Source: Robertkochia marina (lineage in GTDB: Bacteria; Bacteroidota; Bacteroidia; Flavobacteriales; Flavobacteriaceae). Taken from it: a stretch of 64,000 bases of DNA. The notes beneath the pieces were generated by a model that saw only the letters and a list, made by a program, of their open reading frames with translations, searched no databases and was not told the origin of the DNA. This document shows positions 15,169 to 25,384 of the stretch, piece by piece. How positions within the stretch are numbered: position 1 is the first letter of the stretch; each line of letters opens with the position of its first letter. A program made the translations under genes and the position numbers. The stretch lies in NCBI RefSeq assembly GCF_004799345.1, contig NZ_SSMC01000001.1, positions 310,001 to 374,000 on the forward strand. The letters run 5' to 3'.

Positions 15169-16992
15169 TTAGTGATTCAATTCTTCTTCGTTTTCCTGAA
15201 GCGGAACTACCTGAGGCACGAAATCCTGTCCAGGGATAACATATTCCCCATCTTCTCTGGTCTTAGAGTAATCATAAGCCCAACGGTGTACGTGTGGAAT
15301 CTCTCCAGGCCAGTTACCGTGCATATGCTCTACAGGAGTAGTCCATTCAAGGGTGGTAGAGTTCCATGGGTTCTGAGGAGCTTTCTGTCCGTAGAACATA
15401 CTTCTTACGAAGTTGTATACGAAAAGCAGCTGAGCAAAACCGGCGATGATCGCAAATACGGTCATTACTACCTGTACGTCTGTAAGGTCGTCAAACATTG
15501 GGAAAGCCGTATTGGTGTAATAACGTCTTGGTACCCCGGCCATACCTACAAAGTGCATTGGGAAGAATACCCCGTAAGCACAGATCGCTGTGATCCAGAA
15601 GTGTGCATAACCAAGATTTTTGTTCAACATTCTACCAAACATCTTAGGGAACCAGTGGTATACCCCGGCAAAAAGTCCGTAAAGTGCAGAAATACCCATT
15701 ACCAGGTGGAAGTGTGCTACTACGAAATACGTATCGTGTACGTTAATATCAAGAGCACTGTCTCCAAGAATGATCCCTGTAAGACCTCCGGTGATGAAGG
15801 TAGATACCAGACCGATAGAGAATAACATGGCAGGGTTCATCTGCAGGTTACCCTTCCACAGGGTGGTGATATAGTTAAATGCTTTTACCGCAGAAGGAAT
15901 CGCGATAAGCAGGGTTGTAAAGGTAAATACTGATCCAAGGAATGGGTTCATACCTGACACGAACATATGGTGACCCCATACGATGGTTGAAAGGAATGCG
16001 ATAGCAAGGATCGAAGCTACCATTGCGCGGTAACCAAAGATCGGCTTTCTGGCATTCGTTGCGATCACTTCTGAGGTGATTCCAAGGGCAGGAAGTAATA
16101 CGATGTATACCTCAGGGTGACCAAGGAACCAGAACAGGTGCTCGAACAATACCGGAGATCCCCCCTGGTAGTGCAGCGCCTCTCCCTGAATAAAGATATC
16201 AGACAGGAAGAAAGAAGTTCCGAAACTACGGTCCATGATCAACAATAAGGCAGCTGAAAGCAGCACAGGGAAAGAAACAACCCCGATGATTGCCGTGATA
16301 AAGAACGCCCAGATAGTTAAAGGAAGACGAGTCATTGTCATTCCCTTGGTTCTAAGGTTCAATACAGTTACGATATAGTTCAGTGATCCAAGCAGGGAAG
16401 AAGCAATAAAGATCGCCATAGACACCAACCAAAGGGTCATTCCCATACCTGATCCGCCCTGGGCCTGTGGCAAGGCACTCAATGGAGGATAGATCGTCCA
16501 ACCTGCAGCGGCAGGACCAGCTTCCACGAACAATGAGATAACCATGATGATAGAAGACAGGAAGAATAGCCAGTAAGATACCATGTTCAGGAATCCGGAG
16601 GCCATATCTCTTGCTCCGATCTGTAATGGAATTAACAGGTTACTGAAAGTACCACTTAAACCTGCTGTTAACACGAAGAACACCATGATGGTACCGTGAA
16701 TGGTTACCAGTGCAAGGTAGATATTCGGGTCCATAACCCCTTCAGGGGCCCAATCTCCAAGAAGTACTTCAAAAACCTTGAAAGACTCTCCCGGCCAGGC
16801 TAATTGCATTCTGAAAAGCAAAGACATCGCGATCCCGATAGCTCCCATGATCAAACCGGTGATCAGGTATTGCTTAGAGATCATCTTGTGATCCTGGCTA
16901 AAGATATACTTGGTAATGAATGTCTCCTTATGATGATGCCCGTGATCGTGCGCGTGATCTTCTGCTTGTGCGTTTACTGCTGTTGCTGACAT
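15169..16992 (-). CDS. ctaD: Cytochrome c oxidase subunit I
   Basis: The catalytic subunit of an aa3-type haem-copper oxidase: reduces O2 and pumps protons in the inner membrane. The 607 residues give about 12-13 helices. Ligand motifs are intact: WGHHM for CuB, HPEVY with the His-Tyr pair and the proton-channel Glu (A1-type signature GHPEVY), and VAHFHLV for the haem His residues. The N-terminus is His-rich before TM1 (HAHDHGHHH). It is the last gene of the actABCDEF-coxB-ctaD operon, so electrons from alternative complex III probably pass straight to this oxidase. Subunit III is not in the window. Confidence 0.97.
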   Translation of the reverse strand: MSATAVNAQAEDHAHDHGHHHKETFITKYIFSQDHKMISKQYLITGLIMGAIGIAMSLLFRMQLAWPGESFKVFEVLLGDWAPEGVMDPNIYLALVTIHGTIMVFFVLTAGLSGTFSNLLIPLQIGARDMASGFLNMVSYWLFFLSSIIMVISLFVEAGPAAAGWTIYPPLSALPQAQGGSGMGMTLWLVSMAIFIASSLLGSLNYIVTVLNLRTKGMTMTRLPLTIWAFFITAIIGVVSFPVLLSAALLLIMDRSFGTSFFLSDIFIQGEALHYQGGSPVLFEHLFWFLGHPEVYIVLLPALGITSEVIATNARKPIFGYRAMVASILAIAFLSTIVWGHHMFVSGMNPFLGSVFTFTTLLIAIPSAVKAFNYITTLWKGNLQMNPAMLFSIGLVSTFITGGLTGIILGDSALDINVHDTYFVVAHFHLVMGISALYGLFAGVYHWFPKMFGRMLNKNLGYAHFWITAICAYGVFFPMHFVGMAGVPRRYYTNTAFPMFDDLTDVQVVMTVFAIIAGFAQLLFVYNFVRSMFYGQKAPQNPWNSTTLEWTTPVEHMHGNWPGEIPHVHRWAYDYSKTREDGEYVIPGQDFVPQVVPLQENEEELNH

Positions 16993-17032
16993 AATCTTTA
17001 AATCGTTTAATTTTTTTCTTTTAAATAGCTAA

Positions 17033-18094
17033 TTACTGAGCTGCGGCCATTTGCTCTCCAAAAGTCTGTTGAGCTTCCAGCCACGCATTAAATTCTTCCT
17101 CCTCTTCCACTACAATCTTCATTTGCATATTGTAGTGCGATGATCCACAGATCTTGTTACATAACAATACGTAATCAAACTCCCATGAATCTACGTCCTC
17201 TCCATTCGCTCTTCTATCTGCTCTTAGCTTGTTTATGTTCTGCACCTTGTCTTGAATACCCTTATCTGCTCTCATTTCCTGAGTAGTAATCGTTGGGGTA
17301 AACGAGAACTGGGTGATCATTCCGGGAACACAGTTCATTTGCGCTCTGAAGTGCGGCATATAAGCCGAGTGAAGCACGTCCTGCGAACGCATTTTAAAGA
17401 TCACCTTACGTCCTACCGGTAAGTGAAGTTCTGTTTGAGAAATGATATCATCCTTGGCATAAGGATCTGATTCATCAACTCCCAGCACATTGTTCTTATC
17501 AATTTCGATAAGACGAACGTTAGCACCTCCTAATACATTATCCTCTCCGGCATAACGGGCTTTCCAGTTAAATTGCTGAGCGTACAACTCGATAATAATC
17601 GGATCACCTTCTTCTTCATCAATATCCATAAGATTTGTCCAGGTATACAGTCCGTAAAGGATCAGACCGGCCAGGGTAATCACAGGAATAATGGTCCAGA
17701 TGAATTCCAATTTATCGTTGTCTGCATAAAATAAGGCTTTTTTACCTTTTTCGCCACGATATTTAAAAGCAAAATAATGCAACAGGGCCTGGGTAATGAT
17801 CTGCACAAAAAAGATCAGGGCAAAAGATATGAACATCAGGTTGTCGTATTCTGATCCGTGCGCAGAGGCCGGAGTCCCTAAAACTTTGTCACCCCATTTC
17901 CAGAATGAGAAAATAGTAAGCAGGTAAATAAATACCAGGAACCCAAACATCAGGTAACCATTCAGTTTGTTATCCTGATCATTGGCTACTTCACTTTTTT
18001 CCGATTTGACCTGAGAGAGTTCGAAAATCTTCGTCATCTGCCAGATCGCAATGGCTACAAGTACTAGTACTATAATTATCAATAAAGCCGTCAT
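17033..18094 (-). CDS. coxB: Cytochrome c oxidase subunit II
   Basis: Receives electrons from cytochrome c through its CuA centre. At 353 residues it is longer than the minimal form: the N-terminal part has about four hydrophobic helices instead of the usual two, including an extra one at residues 1-17. The periplasmic cupredoxin domain keeps the CuA set, with Cys312, Cys316, His320 and Met323 in CNKICGSSHYNM, plus the upstream His in DVLHSAYMPH. It lies 40 bp upstream of ctaD and 32 bp after actF in one operon. Confidence 0.96.
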   Translation of the reverse strand: MTALLIIIVLVLVAIAIWQMTKIFELSQVKSEKSEVANDQDNKLNGYLMFGFLVFIYLLTIFSFWKWGDKVLGTPASAHGSEYDNLMFISFALIFFVQIITQALLHYFAFKYRGEKGKKALFYADNDKLEFIWTIIPVITLAGLILYGLYTWTNLMDIDEEEGDPIIIELYAQQFNWKARYAGEDNVLGGANVRLIEIDKNNVLGVDESDPYAKDDIISQTELHLPVGRKVIFKMRSQDVLHSAYMPHFRAQMNCVPGMITQFSFTPTITTQEMRADKGIQDKVQNINKLRADRRANGEDVDSWEFDYVLLCNKICGSSHYNMQMKIVVEEEEEFNAWLEAQQTFGEQMAAAQ

Positions 18095-18126
18095 CTTAAA
18101 TATCCCGTTTTCGTTTTATTTATTAA

Positions 18127-19500
18127 TTAATAGTGAAAGTGCTTACTTTCTTCTATATATGGGTTTCTCTTCGCTAATAAAGGCGCCTTTGTCAGGGCAT
18201 TGAATACCACAAAGATAAACAAGCCTGCAAAGAACAATATACCACTGATCTCTGCGATACCAATAAACCATTGGTCTCCAACAGTAGCAGGCATGATCAT
18301 ATTGAAGATATCAATATAGTGCCCCAGAAGGATCACAATTCCAGCCATGATCACAAACCAGTTCAGACGTTTGTAATCGCTGTTCATAAGGATCAGTAAT
18401 GGGAAAATGAAATTCATAACCAGCATTCCGAAGAAAGGAAGCTTATAGTCCTCTATTCTGGTCACGAAATAAGTAACCTCTTCCGGAATGTTCGAATACC
18501 AGATCAGCATGAATTGAGAGAACCAAAGGTAGGTCCAGAAGATACTCACCCCGAACATGAACTTGGCAAGGTCATGAATATGGCTGTCATTTACGAACTC
18601 CAGGTATCCTTTTGATTTCAGGTAAATAGTGATCATTGCGATCACGGTAATACCCGATACGAACATACTGGCGAATACGTACCATCCAAACAGGGTAGAG
18701 AACCAGTGTGGATCTACGCTCATGATCCAATCCCATGACATCATTGATTCTGATACCAGGAAGAATACCAGGAATCCTGCAGAGATACGGAAATTCTTTT
18801 TGAAGTTACTATCATCAGAGGCGGTATCCTGGGCAATAGAGAACTTACGAGAGAAGTACTGGTAAGCAGCCCATCCACCAATATAGATCAACGCTCTGAT
18901 CAGGAAGAAAGGTACATTAAGGTACCCGGCTTTACCCTGAATAAGCTCATCGTGAGCAACTACTTCAGGGTCCATCCAAACAAAAAGGTGATTCATATGG
19001 AATCCGGAAAGTGCAAGGATCACAAAAACGATCAAGGCACCCGGTAATAAATATGCGGTGATCCCTTCCATAACGCGAAACAGTACGGGTGACCATCCTG
19101 CCTGTGCGGCTCTTTGGATCGCGTAGAAAGCAAGCACCCCTAAGGAGATCATCATAAAGAAAAATGCACTTACATAAAGGGCGGCCCATGGTTTATTTTG
19201 CAATTGATGCAAAAGGTGTTCTCCATGGCTCGTTCCATGCTCTTCTTCAGCGTGAGTTCCCTCACCGTGAGCCTCCTCACCATGTCCTGCTTCTTCATGA
19301 GCGTCCTGTCCGTGTTCTGCGGCAGCTCCGGCATCATGAGTAGCGGCACCGTGATCATCTCCATGGTGTGCATCGGCTACCATCGCCATGGCTTCTGCCT
19401 CTGTAGAAGGAGCTGAAAAAAATCCGTACACCAATCCAAGAGCACCAACTATCATTAAAACGAAAGCTGCTGTTCTTAATCTGTTTGAAAACGTATACAT
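18127..19500 (-). CDS. actF: Alternative complex III subunit ActF
   Basis: A membrane subunit of alternative complex III, a quinol:cytochrome c oxidoreductase unrelated to bc1. The 457 residues hold about ten hydrophobic segments of the NrfD/ActC-like fold. Between TM1 and TM2 is an unusual loop (residues 45-98) with 13 His and many Glu/Asp, in repeated HGxE/HExG-like units. Flavobacterial ActF proteins may share part of this; here it is long enough to suggest metal binding or buffering. Genes on both sides are close (actE about 30 bp upstream, coxB about 32 bp downstream). Confidence 0.92.
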   Translation of the reverse strand: MYTFSNRLRTAAFVLMIVGALGLVYGFFSAPSTEAEAMAMVADAHHGDDHGAATHDAGAAAEHGQDAHEEAGHGEEAHGEGTHAEEEHGTSHGEHLLHQLQNKPWAALYVSAFFFMMISLGVLAFYAIQRAAQAGWSPVLFRVMEGITAYLLPGALIVFVILALSGFHMNHLFVWMDPEVVAHDELIQGKAGYLNVPFFLIRALIYIGGWAAYQYFSRKFSIAQDTASDDSNFKKNFRISAGFLVFFLVSESMMSWDWIMSVDPHWFSTLFGWYVFASMFVSGITVIAMITIYLKSKGYLEFVNDSHIHDLAKFMFGVSIFWTYLWFSQFMLIWYSNIPEEVTYFVTRIEDYKLPFFGMLVMNFIFPLLILMNSDYKRLNWFVIMAGIVILLGHYIDIFNMIMPATVGDQWFIGIAEISGILFFAGLFIFVVFNALTKAPLLAKRNPYIEESKHFHY

Positions 19501-19529
19501 ATCCTGAATCTTCTTATTGATAGTTGCTA

Positions 19530-20090
19530 TTATTTTTCTAAGTCTTGTTTAAGCTGCATTACATACTCTGCCACCTGCCAGCGTTCCTTTTGATTCAGCT
19601 GATTGGCATAAGACCCCATAGAGTTCAGACCGTAATGGATCACGTGGTATACACTACCTACTGTAATGGCCCTTCCGGCATCATCATAACTTGGTACCCC
19701 AAGAATCTTTTCTCTCTCAACCAGGATCCCTTGTCCGTTACCTTTTGTACCGTGACATACTGCACAATAGATATTGTAAAGTTCTTTCCCGGTTTTCAGG
19801 TTATCTTCTTTGCTGAGTGAATCCAGCGGACTTTTAAGGTTAGCCTTCGCAAGAGCGTAATCTTCAAGGGTGTTTTCGTATTCGTATACTTCAAACCCTC
19901 TGGGAATACTTCCTTCTGCCGGCAATTGCCCTTCTTTACCATTTCTGAAAGCCCCTGTTTCCTGGTAGGTCTCATAACCTACAGACTCGTACATATTGGG
20001 CATGAATTGATAGTTAGGCTGGGATTTGTTCTGACAAGAGGCCAAAACTACCGCACTTAAAACAATTGCTATTTTGCTTATTACTTTCAT
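19530..20090 (-). CDS. actE: Alternative complex III subunit ActE (monohaem cytochrome c)
   Basis: A 186-residue lipoprotein cytochrome. The signal peptide ends in a lipobox with Cys19 (VLASC). One haem c site, CAVCH, has Cys109, Cys112 and His113, and a downstream Met in LNSMGSY is the likely sixth ligand. It should carry electrons from the complex to cytochrome c oxidase. It lies between actD (9-bp gap) and actF in the operon. Confidence 0.93.
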   Translation of the reverse strand: MKVISKIAIVLSAVVLASCQNKSQPNYQFMPNMYESVGYETYQETGAFRNGKEGQLPAEGSIPRGFEVYEYENTLEDYALAKANLKSPLDSLSKEDNLKTGKELYNIYCAVCHGTKGNGQGILVEREKILGVPSYDDAGRAITVGSVYHVIHYGLNSMGSYANQLNQKERWQVAEYVMQLKQDLEK

Positions 20091-20099
20091 TACGACTAA

Positions 20100-20624
20100 T
20101 TAATGCTTTTCAGTAATTTTTAGTTCCACGGCTCCGGTATCAGCCAGGAGTGCTTTTAATTCTTCTTCATTATCATGCAAGGCCACTTCCATCAAAAAGT
20201 GATCATCGGTGGTTCTTACATCCGGGTTCTCAGCCTCCTTAAATGGCCACATTTTACTTCTCAGGTAAAAGGTAATTACCATAAGGTGGGCAGCGAAGAA
20301 TACCGTTAATTCGAACATAATTGGCACAAATGCAGGCATATTCTCCAGGTAGCTGAAACTTGGTTTCCCTCCGATATTCTGTGGCCAGTCTTCGATCATG
20401 ATAAAGTTCATCATGGTGATCGCTACGGTAAGCCCAACACACCCGTAAAGGAATGAGGTGATAGCAATTCTGGTTGGCGCCAGCCCCATAGCCTTATCCA
20501 GACCATGGACCGGAAACGGAGTGTATATTTCTTCGATGTGGTGACGTTCAGCCTTGACGCGTTTAACCGCAGACATCAATACGTCGTCATCATTGTACAG
20601 TGCTTGAATAACTTTAGAAGCCAT
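20100..20624 (-). CDS. actD: Alternative complex III subunit ActD (DUF3341)
   Basis: A 174-residue membrane subunit of the DUF3341 type. The N-terminal cytoplasmic part contains IEEIYTPFPVHGLDKAMGL, a family hallmark. Two transmembrane hairpin helices follow (about 58-80 and 100-122), then an acidic tail. It carries no cofactor and probably helps hold ActC in the membrane. It is encoded 12 bp after actC. Confidence 0.93.
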   Translation of the reverse strand: MASKVIQALYNDDDVLMSAVKRVKAERHHIEEIYTPFPVHGLDKAMGLAPTRIAITSFLYGCVGLTVAITMMNFIMIEDWPQNIGGKPSFSYLENMPAFVPIMFELTVFFAAHLMVITFYLRSKMWPFKEAENPDVRTTDDHFLMEVALHDNEEELKALLADTGAVELKITEKH

Positions 20625-20636
20625 AGAATATCTTAT

Positions 20637-22124
20637 TTAATTTTCAGCCTCACCGGCCACATCATCTTTTTTGGTATCGTCAATAACCGTTACCGCATAA
20701 ACGGCAGTTCTTTTATCAGCTCCGGTACCGCTTAAGCTCTTACCAGACTCTCTGATGCTCTTGTAACGCTCTCCTGAAGATTTCAGAATGGTTTTCACCT
20801 CTGCCTGTGCGATCACAGGGAAGGTACGGGCATAAAGCAGGAACAACACAAAGAAGAATCCGATGGTTCCAACAAAGATCCCGATGTCTACAAAAGTAGG
20901 TGAGAACATGGTCCATGAAGATGGTAGGTAGTCTCTGTGCAGCGATGTAACGATGATCACAAAACGCTCAAACCACATTCCGATGTTCACGACGATAGAG
21001 ATAAAGAACGAGAACATGATACTGGTACGCAGTTTCTTGAACCACATGAACTGTGGTGAGAACACGTTACAGGTCATCATACTCCAGTAAGCCCACCAGT
21101 AAGGTCCTGTAGCCCTGTTAAGGAAGGCGTACTGTTCGTACTCTACTCCTGAATACCATGCAATGAACAACTCGGTAATATAGGCACAACCTACGATCGA
21201 CCCGGTGATCATGATCACGATATTCATTAATTCAATATGTTGTACAGTAATATAATCTTCAAGGTTACACACCTTACGCATAATAATCAGAAGGGTGTTT
21301 ACCATGGCAAATCCTGAGAAGATCGCTCCCGCAACGAAGTAAGGAGGGAAGATGGTGGTGTGCCATCCGGGAATTACCGAAGTAGCAAAGTCAAAAGATA
21401 CAATGGTGTGTACCGAAAGTACCAGTGGTGTTGCAAGACCCGCAAGTACCAGAGATACCTCTTCAAAACGCTGCCAGTCTTTGGCGCGTCCGCTCCAACC
21501 AAAACTTACCAGGCTGTAGATCTTTTTCTGGAATGGTCTCACAGCACGATCACGGATCATGGCAAAGTCAGGTAACAATCCTGTCCACCAGAACACCAGG
21601 GATACCGAAAGATAGGTTGAGATCGCAAATACGTCCCACAACAGTGGAGAGTTAAAATTCACCCACAGCGATCCGAATTGGTTAGGAATAGGAAGTACCC
21701 AATACCCAAGCCATGGACGTCCCATGTGAATAATCGGGAAAAGTCCGGCCTGTACTACCGAGAAGATGGTCATCGCCTCAGCAGATCGGTTAATAGCCAT
21801 TCTCCATTTCTGACGGAATAACAGAAGTACGGCCGAGATCAGTGTCCCGGCGTGACCGATACCTACCCACCAAACGAAGTTGGTAATATCCCAGGCCCAT
21901 CCAACAGTCTTGTTAAGTCCCCAGGTTCCGATACCGGTTGATACTGTATAAATTATACAACCCAGCCCCCAAAGAAAGGCTACTAATGCAATAGAGAATA
22001 CAATCCACCATTGCTTATTAGCTCTTCCCTCTACCGGAGCAGCTACCTCCACAGATACATCGTGGTAAGACTTCTCCCCGGTTACAAGGGGTTTACGTAT
22101 AGGTGCTTCGTAATGCGACGCCAT
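20637..22124 (-). CDS. actC: Alternative complex III subunit ActC (NrfD-type quinol site)
   Basis: A polytopic NrfD/PsrC-family subunit of 495 residues with about ten transmembrane helices. In this family the quinol is oxidised at the periplasmic side of a four-helix bundle and electrons pass to the Fe-S chain of ActB. Residues such as GIGHAGTLISAVLLL and the MWFERF segment are typical. The C-terminal tail is charged and cytoplasmic. It lies between actB (35-bp gap) and actD (12-bp gap). Confidence 0.95.
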   Translation of the reverse strand: MASHYEAPIRKPLVTGEKSYHDVSVEVAAPVEGRANKQWWIVFSIALVAFLWGLGCIIYTVSTGIGTWGLNKTVGWAWDITNFVWWVGIGHAGTLISAVLLLFRQKWRMAINRSAEAMTIFSVVQAGLFPIIHMGRPWLGYWVLPIPNQFGSLWVNFNSPLLWDVFAISTYLSVSLVFWWTGLLPDFAMIRDRAVRPFQKKIYSLVSFGWSGRAKDWQRFEEVSLVLAGLATPLVLSVHTIVSFDFATSVIPGWHTTIFPPYFVAGAIFSGFAMVNTLLIIMRKVCNLEDYITVQHIELMNIVIMITGSIVGCAYITELFIAWYSGVEYEQYAFLNRATGPYWWAYWSMMTCNVFSPQFMWFKKLRTSIMFSFFISIVVNIGMWFERFVIIVTSLHRDYLPSSWTMFSPTFVDIGIFVGTIGFFFVLFLLYARTFPVIAQAEVKTILKSSGERYKSIRESGKSLSGTGADKRTAVYAVTVIDDTKKDDVAGEAEN

Positions 22125-22159
22125 ATCCTTATATAATTGTTTCTTGTGTTATTTATTAT

Positions 22160-25100
22160 TTATGCTTCCTGAGTGTTACGAACCTTCACGTGATAGAATA
22201 CGTTTGGTTTTGTACCCACATGCTCCAACAAGTGGTACATACGGTCACTCTCCTTCAATTCGGCAACTTTGCTCTCCTTATCATTGATATCTCCGAACAC
22301 CATGGCTCCACTGCTACATGCGGCAGAACAAGCTGTCTGGAATTCACCGTCTTTGATCTCTCTACCTTCACGTTTTGCGTCAAGGATGGTCTTCTGGGTT
22401 TTCTGGATACACATAGAACACTTCTCCATTACCCCACGAGATCTTACAGTAACATCAGGATTCAACACCATCTTACCAAGATCGTCGTTCATATAGAAAT
22501 CAAACTCGTCATTGTTATTGTAAAGGAACCAGTTAAAGCGACGTACTTTATACGGACAGTTGTTCGCACAGTAACGAGTACCTACACAACGGTTATACGC
22601 CATATGGTTTTGACCCTGACGACCATGGGAGGTTGCAGCCACCGGACATACAGTCTCACAAGGCGCATGGTTACAGTGCTGACACATTACCGGCTGGAAC
22701 GCCACCTGAGGGTTCTCAGAAGCAAGCTCCATCTCTCCGAATGTACTCAGGGAATCACCAAGTCCGCTCATATTATCCTTGGTCTGATTATCACCTTCAA
22801 AGGTTTCTTCAGATGAATAGTAACGGTCAATACGCAGCCAGTGCATATCTCTTGACTTTCTCACCTCTGCCTTACCAACCACAGGAACGTTATTCTCCGC
22901 ATGACAAGCGATCACACAGGCACCACATCCGGTACATGCATTCAGATCGATAGAAAGGTTAAAGTGGTGACCGATAGATCTGTCAAATTCATCCCAAAGG
23001 TCAACGCTTACTGCATCAACTTCTTCGTGATTCAGCGACACCTGAGGTTGAGGATTCCAGTCTCTGGCATCTTTGGTATTGAAGATCTCAAGAGTCGTCT
23101 CTTTTACGATATCTCCTCTACCCATTAAAGTATTGTGAAGCTGAACACAAGCAAATTCGTGTTCTCCGGCAACCTTTTCTACGGTAACCGACTGCACATC
23201 ATTAAAGTTATTATAAAGTGTAAAGGCATTAACTCCGGTTCTCATTTCAGTCTTAAGACTTTCTGTACGTCCGTAACCAAATGATAAACCTACAGTACCT
23301 TTAGCCTGTCCGGGTTGAATGATCACAGGTACCCTGTCAATACTAACCCCGTTCACAGTTACCTTAGCATAGCTTCCGTTAAGTCCGCCATTGGCAACAT
23401 TACTATTCTCAAGTCCCATTTCATTGGCATCGGCCTGAGAAACGGTAAGGTAGTTATCCCATGAAACACGGGTAATCGGATCAGGGAATTCCTGCAGCCA
23501 TGGGTTATTGGCCTGCTGACCGTCTCCCATACCTGTTTTAGAATATAAAACCAATGACATTCCTTCCTGGGCGGCACCGGCTAAAGCTCTTGCAGCAGAC
23601 ATTCCTCCGCCTACAGCTGCAGCCTCAACACCTTCTGCACTCTCTTCTTCAGCTACCACTTCATCAGTCACCTCTTCTGAAGCCATGAACACCCCATCAT
23701 GCAGGGCCTGGTTCCATGCAGAGCCACCTAGAACAGAAGTCTCCCAGTTATTTTTTACATATCCATAGAAGTCCATTGAATTCCCGGTCCATTTCAGAAG
23801 CGAATCCTGGAACTGACGGGTATTGAACAACGGACGAATGGTTGGCTGCATAAGTCCAAAGTGACCCTTTTTGATCTCCACATCACCCCATGATTCGAGG
23901 TAGTGAGGAGCCGCAGCTATATAATTTGCCAATACGGCAGTTTCATCTTCTTTTTGTGAGAACACAACACTGTGATCTACACTCTTCATAGCCTCTGCAA
24001 AAGCAGCAGCATTTGGAAGCGTATACGCTGGATTTACTCCGGCGGTAATTAACACTCCAACCCTTCCGGCAGCCATATCATCTACAAGAGAAGCTACCTG
24101 GGCTGCATTACCCTGACGGGTCATTTTCGGCTGAGCAGTATCGAAAGCCTCACTACCAAGCATCTCATTGATCTCGAGGGCCAGGCTCTGAGCATTCACA
24201 TCTTTAATACCTGTAACCACTACAGCTTTTGCACCAGCCTTCTTCACCTGTTCGGCAGCATTTTTAACTGCAGCATCAACCAATTCAGGCAGCTCACCGC
24301 TTACAGAACTACCACTCAGGTATCCGTAAAACTTAGCCATAGCTACTTTAGCCTGGGCAGGTGTCACAGGAACACGCTTATCTGCATTAGCACCACTGAG
24401 GGTCATATTAGACTCGAACTGTACGTGACGCGACATCTTTCCATCCTGTGGTACACGTCCTTTAGCGTACCCGCTATCATATCCGCCTCCCTGCCAATCT
24501 CCAAGGAAATCAGCACCAAAGGAAACGATCACTTCCGCTTTTGAAAAATCATAATCGGCCATAGCACGTGATCCGTACTTAGCCTGGAAGGCTTTAACAG
24601 CCTCTTCTTCAGAAATGGCATCGTATACTACATGACGAGTGTTGCTGTAAGCCGCCTTAAACTCCTCAATAAGTTTAGAGGTAGACGGACTGGCAAAGGT
24701 TTGCGTCAGCAGCACGATCTGCTTTCCGGCAGCCTGGGCCGCATTGATAGCCTCCGCAGTTTTGGCATCAAGCTCATCCCATTCTATATAAGAACCATTT
24801 GCCTTAGGTCCTTGCACACGCTTACTGTCATAAAGTCCTAAAACAGACGCATGAACACGGGCATTAGCTCCGGCTCCGGCTTTCGCCTCCTCATTGTTCT
24901 CTACCTTGATCGGACGTCCTTCACGGGTTTTGATCAATACCGACGCGAAATCAAATCCGTCCGCAATATGCGTTGCGTAGTAATTGGCAACCCCCGGAAC
25001 GATCTCTTCGGGCTGCACTACATAAGGAATAGACTTTTTCACCGGTCCTTCACACGCAGCCAAAGAAGCTGCAGCTGTACTAAAACCAACGTACTTAAGG

Positions 25101-25264
25101 AAATCCCTTCTTGTGGTAGAAGACGAAGCCAACGACTCCTTATCCCCTAAAAATTCATCTACCGGGATCTCTTCAACAAACTCATTCTGTTTAAGCGTTT
25201 CTACAACAGAGCTGTCAGGGTTAAGCTCCTCAACACTTTTCCAGTATTTTTTGTTTGATGCCAT
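22160..25264 (-). CDS. actB: Alternative complex III subunit ActB (Fe-S / molybdopterin-like fusion)
   Basis: A 1034-residue fusion of a molybdopterin-oxidoreductase-like domain that probably has no Mo cofactor (about 80-740) and a ferredoxin domain. The Tat-type signal is unusual in lying after an N-terminal extension: RRDFLK (52-57), then a lipobox ending at Cys71. The C-terminal third has four cysteine clusters, starting near residue 773: CTGCGACVIAC, CQHCNHAPCETVC, CVGTRYCANNCP and CSMC, for three 4Fe-4S centres and one 3Fe-4S. It passes electrons from ActC to the haem subunits. An acidic, Ala/Gly-rich linker (VVAEEESAEGVEAAAVGGG) interrupts the first domain. Confidence 0.95.
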   Translation of the reverse strand: MASNKKYWKSVEELNPDSSVVETLKQNEFVEEIPVDEFLGDKESLASSSTTRRDFLKYVGFSTAAASLAACEGPVKKSIPYVVQPEEIVPGVANYYATHIADGFDFASVLIKTREGRPIKVENNEEAKAGAGANARVHASVLGLYDSKRVQGPKANGSYIEWDELDAKTAEAINAAQAAGKQIVLLTQTFASPSTSKLIEEFKAAYSNTRHVVYDAISEEEAVKAFQAKYGSRAMADYDFSKAEVIVSFGADFLGDWQGGGYDSGYAKGRVPQDGKMSRHVQFESNMTLSGANADKRVPVTPAQAKVAMAKFYGYLSGSSVSGELPELVDAAVKNAAEQVKKAGAKAVVVTGIKDVNAQSLALEINEMLGSEAFDTAQPKMTRQGNAAQVASLVDDMAAGRVGVLITAGVNPAYTLPNAAAFAEAMKSVDHSVVFSQKEDETAVLANYIAAAPHYLESWGDVEIKKGHFGLMQPTIRPLFNTRQFQDSLLKWTGNSMDFYGYVKNNWETSVLGGSAWNQALHDGVFMASEEVTDEVVAEEESAEGVEAAAVGGGMSAARALAGAAQEGMSLVLYSKTGMGDGQQANNPWLQEFPDPITRVSWDNYLTVSQADANEMGLENSNVANGGLNGSYAKVTVNGVSIDRVPVIIQPGQAKGTVGLSFGYGRTESLKTEMRTGVNAFTLYNNFNDVQSVTVEKVAGEHEFACVQLHNTLMGRGDIVKETTLEIFNTKDARDWNPQPQVSLNHEEVDAVSVDLWDEFDRSIGHHFNLSIDLNACTGCGACVIACHAENNVPVVGKAEVRKSRDMHWLRIDRYYSSEETFEGDNQTKDNMSGLGDSLSTFGEMELASENPQVAFQPVMCQHCNHAPCETVCPVAATSHGRQGQNHMAYNRCVGTRYCANNCPYKVRRFNWFLYNNNDEFDFYMNDDLGKMVLNPDVTVRSRGVMEKCSMCIQKTQKTILDAKREGREIKDGEFQTACSAACSSGAMVFGDINDKESKVAELKESDRMYHLLEHVGTKPNVFYHVKVRNTQEA

Positions 25265-25384
25265 GTTATGATATTACTGATTTAAATAACCCTTATCGGG
25301 CTGAAAAATATTCTTAATTAATAACGGAGTGCAAAACTCCAAAAATCCTGCAACCGGATATCCGACCGCAGGATCCGTATATTT

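Noticed and set aside
14908-15825. A 305-residue plus-strand open frame
   Set aside because: It starts in repeat island C and then runs antisense through ctaD, whose frame is certain from haem and copper ligands.
22160-25264. ActB as an active molybdopterin enzyme
   Set aside because: In the context of actABCDEF this subunit is the structural/electron-transfer fusion of alternative complex III; a cofactor-binding Mo site is not expected.
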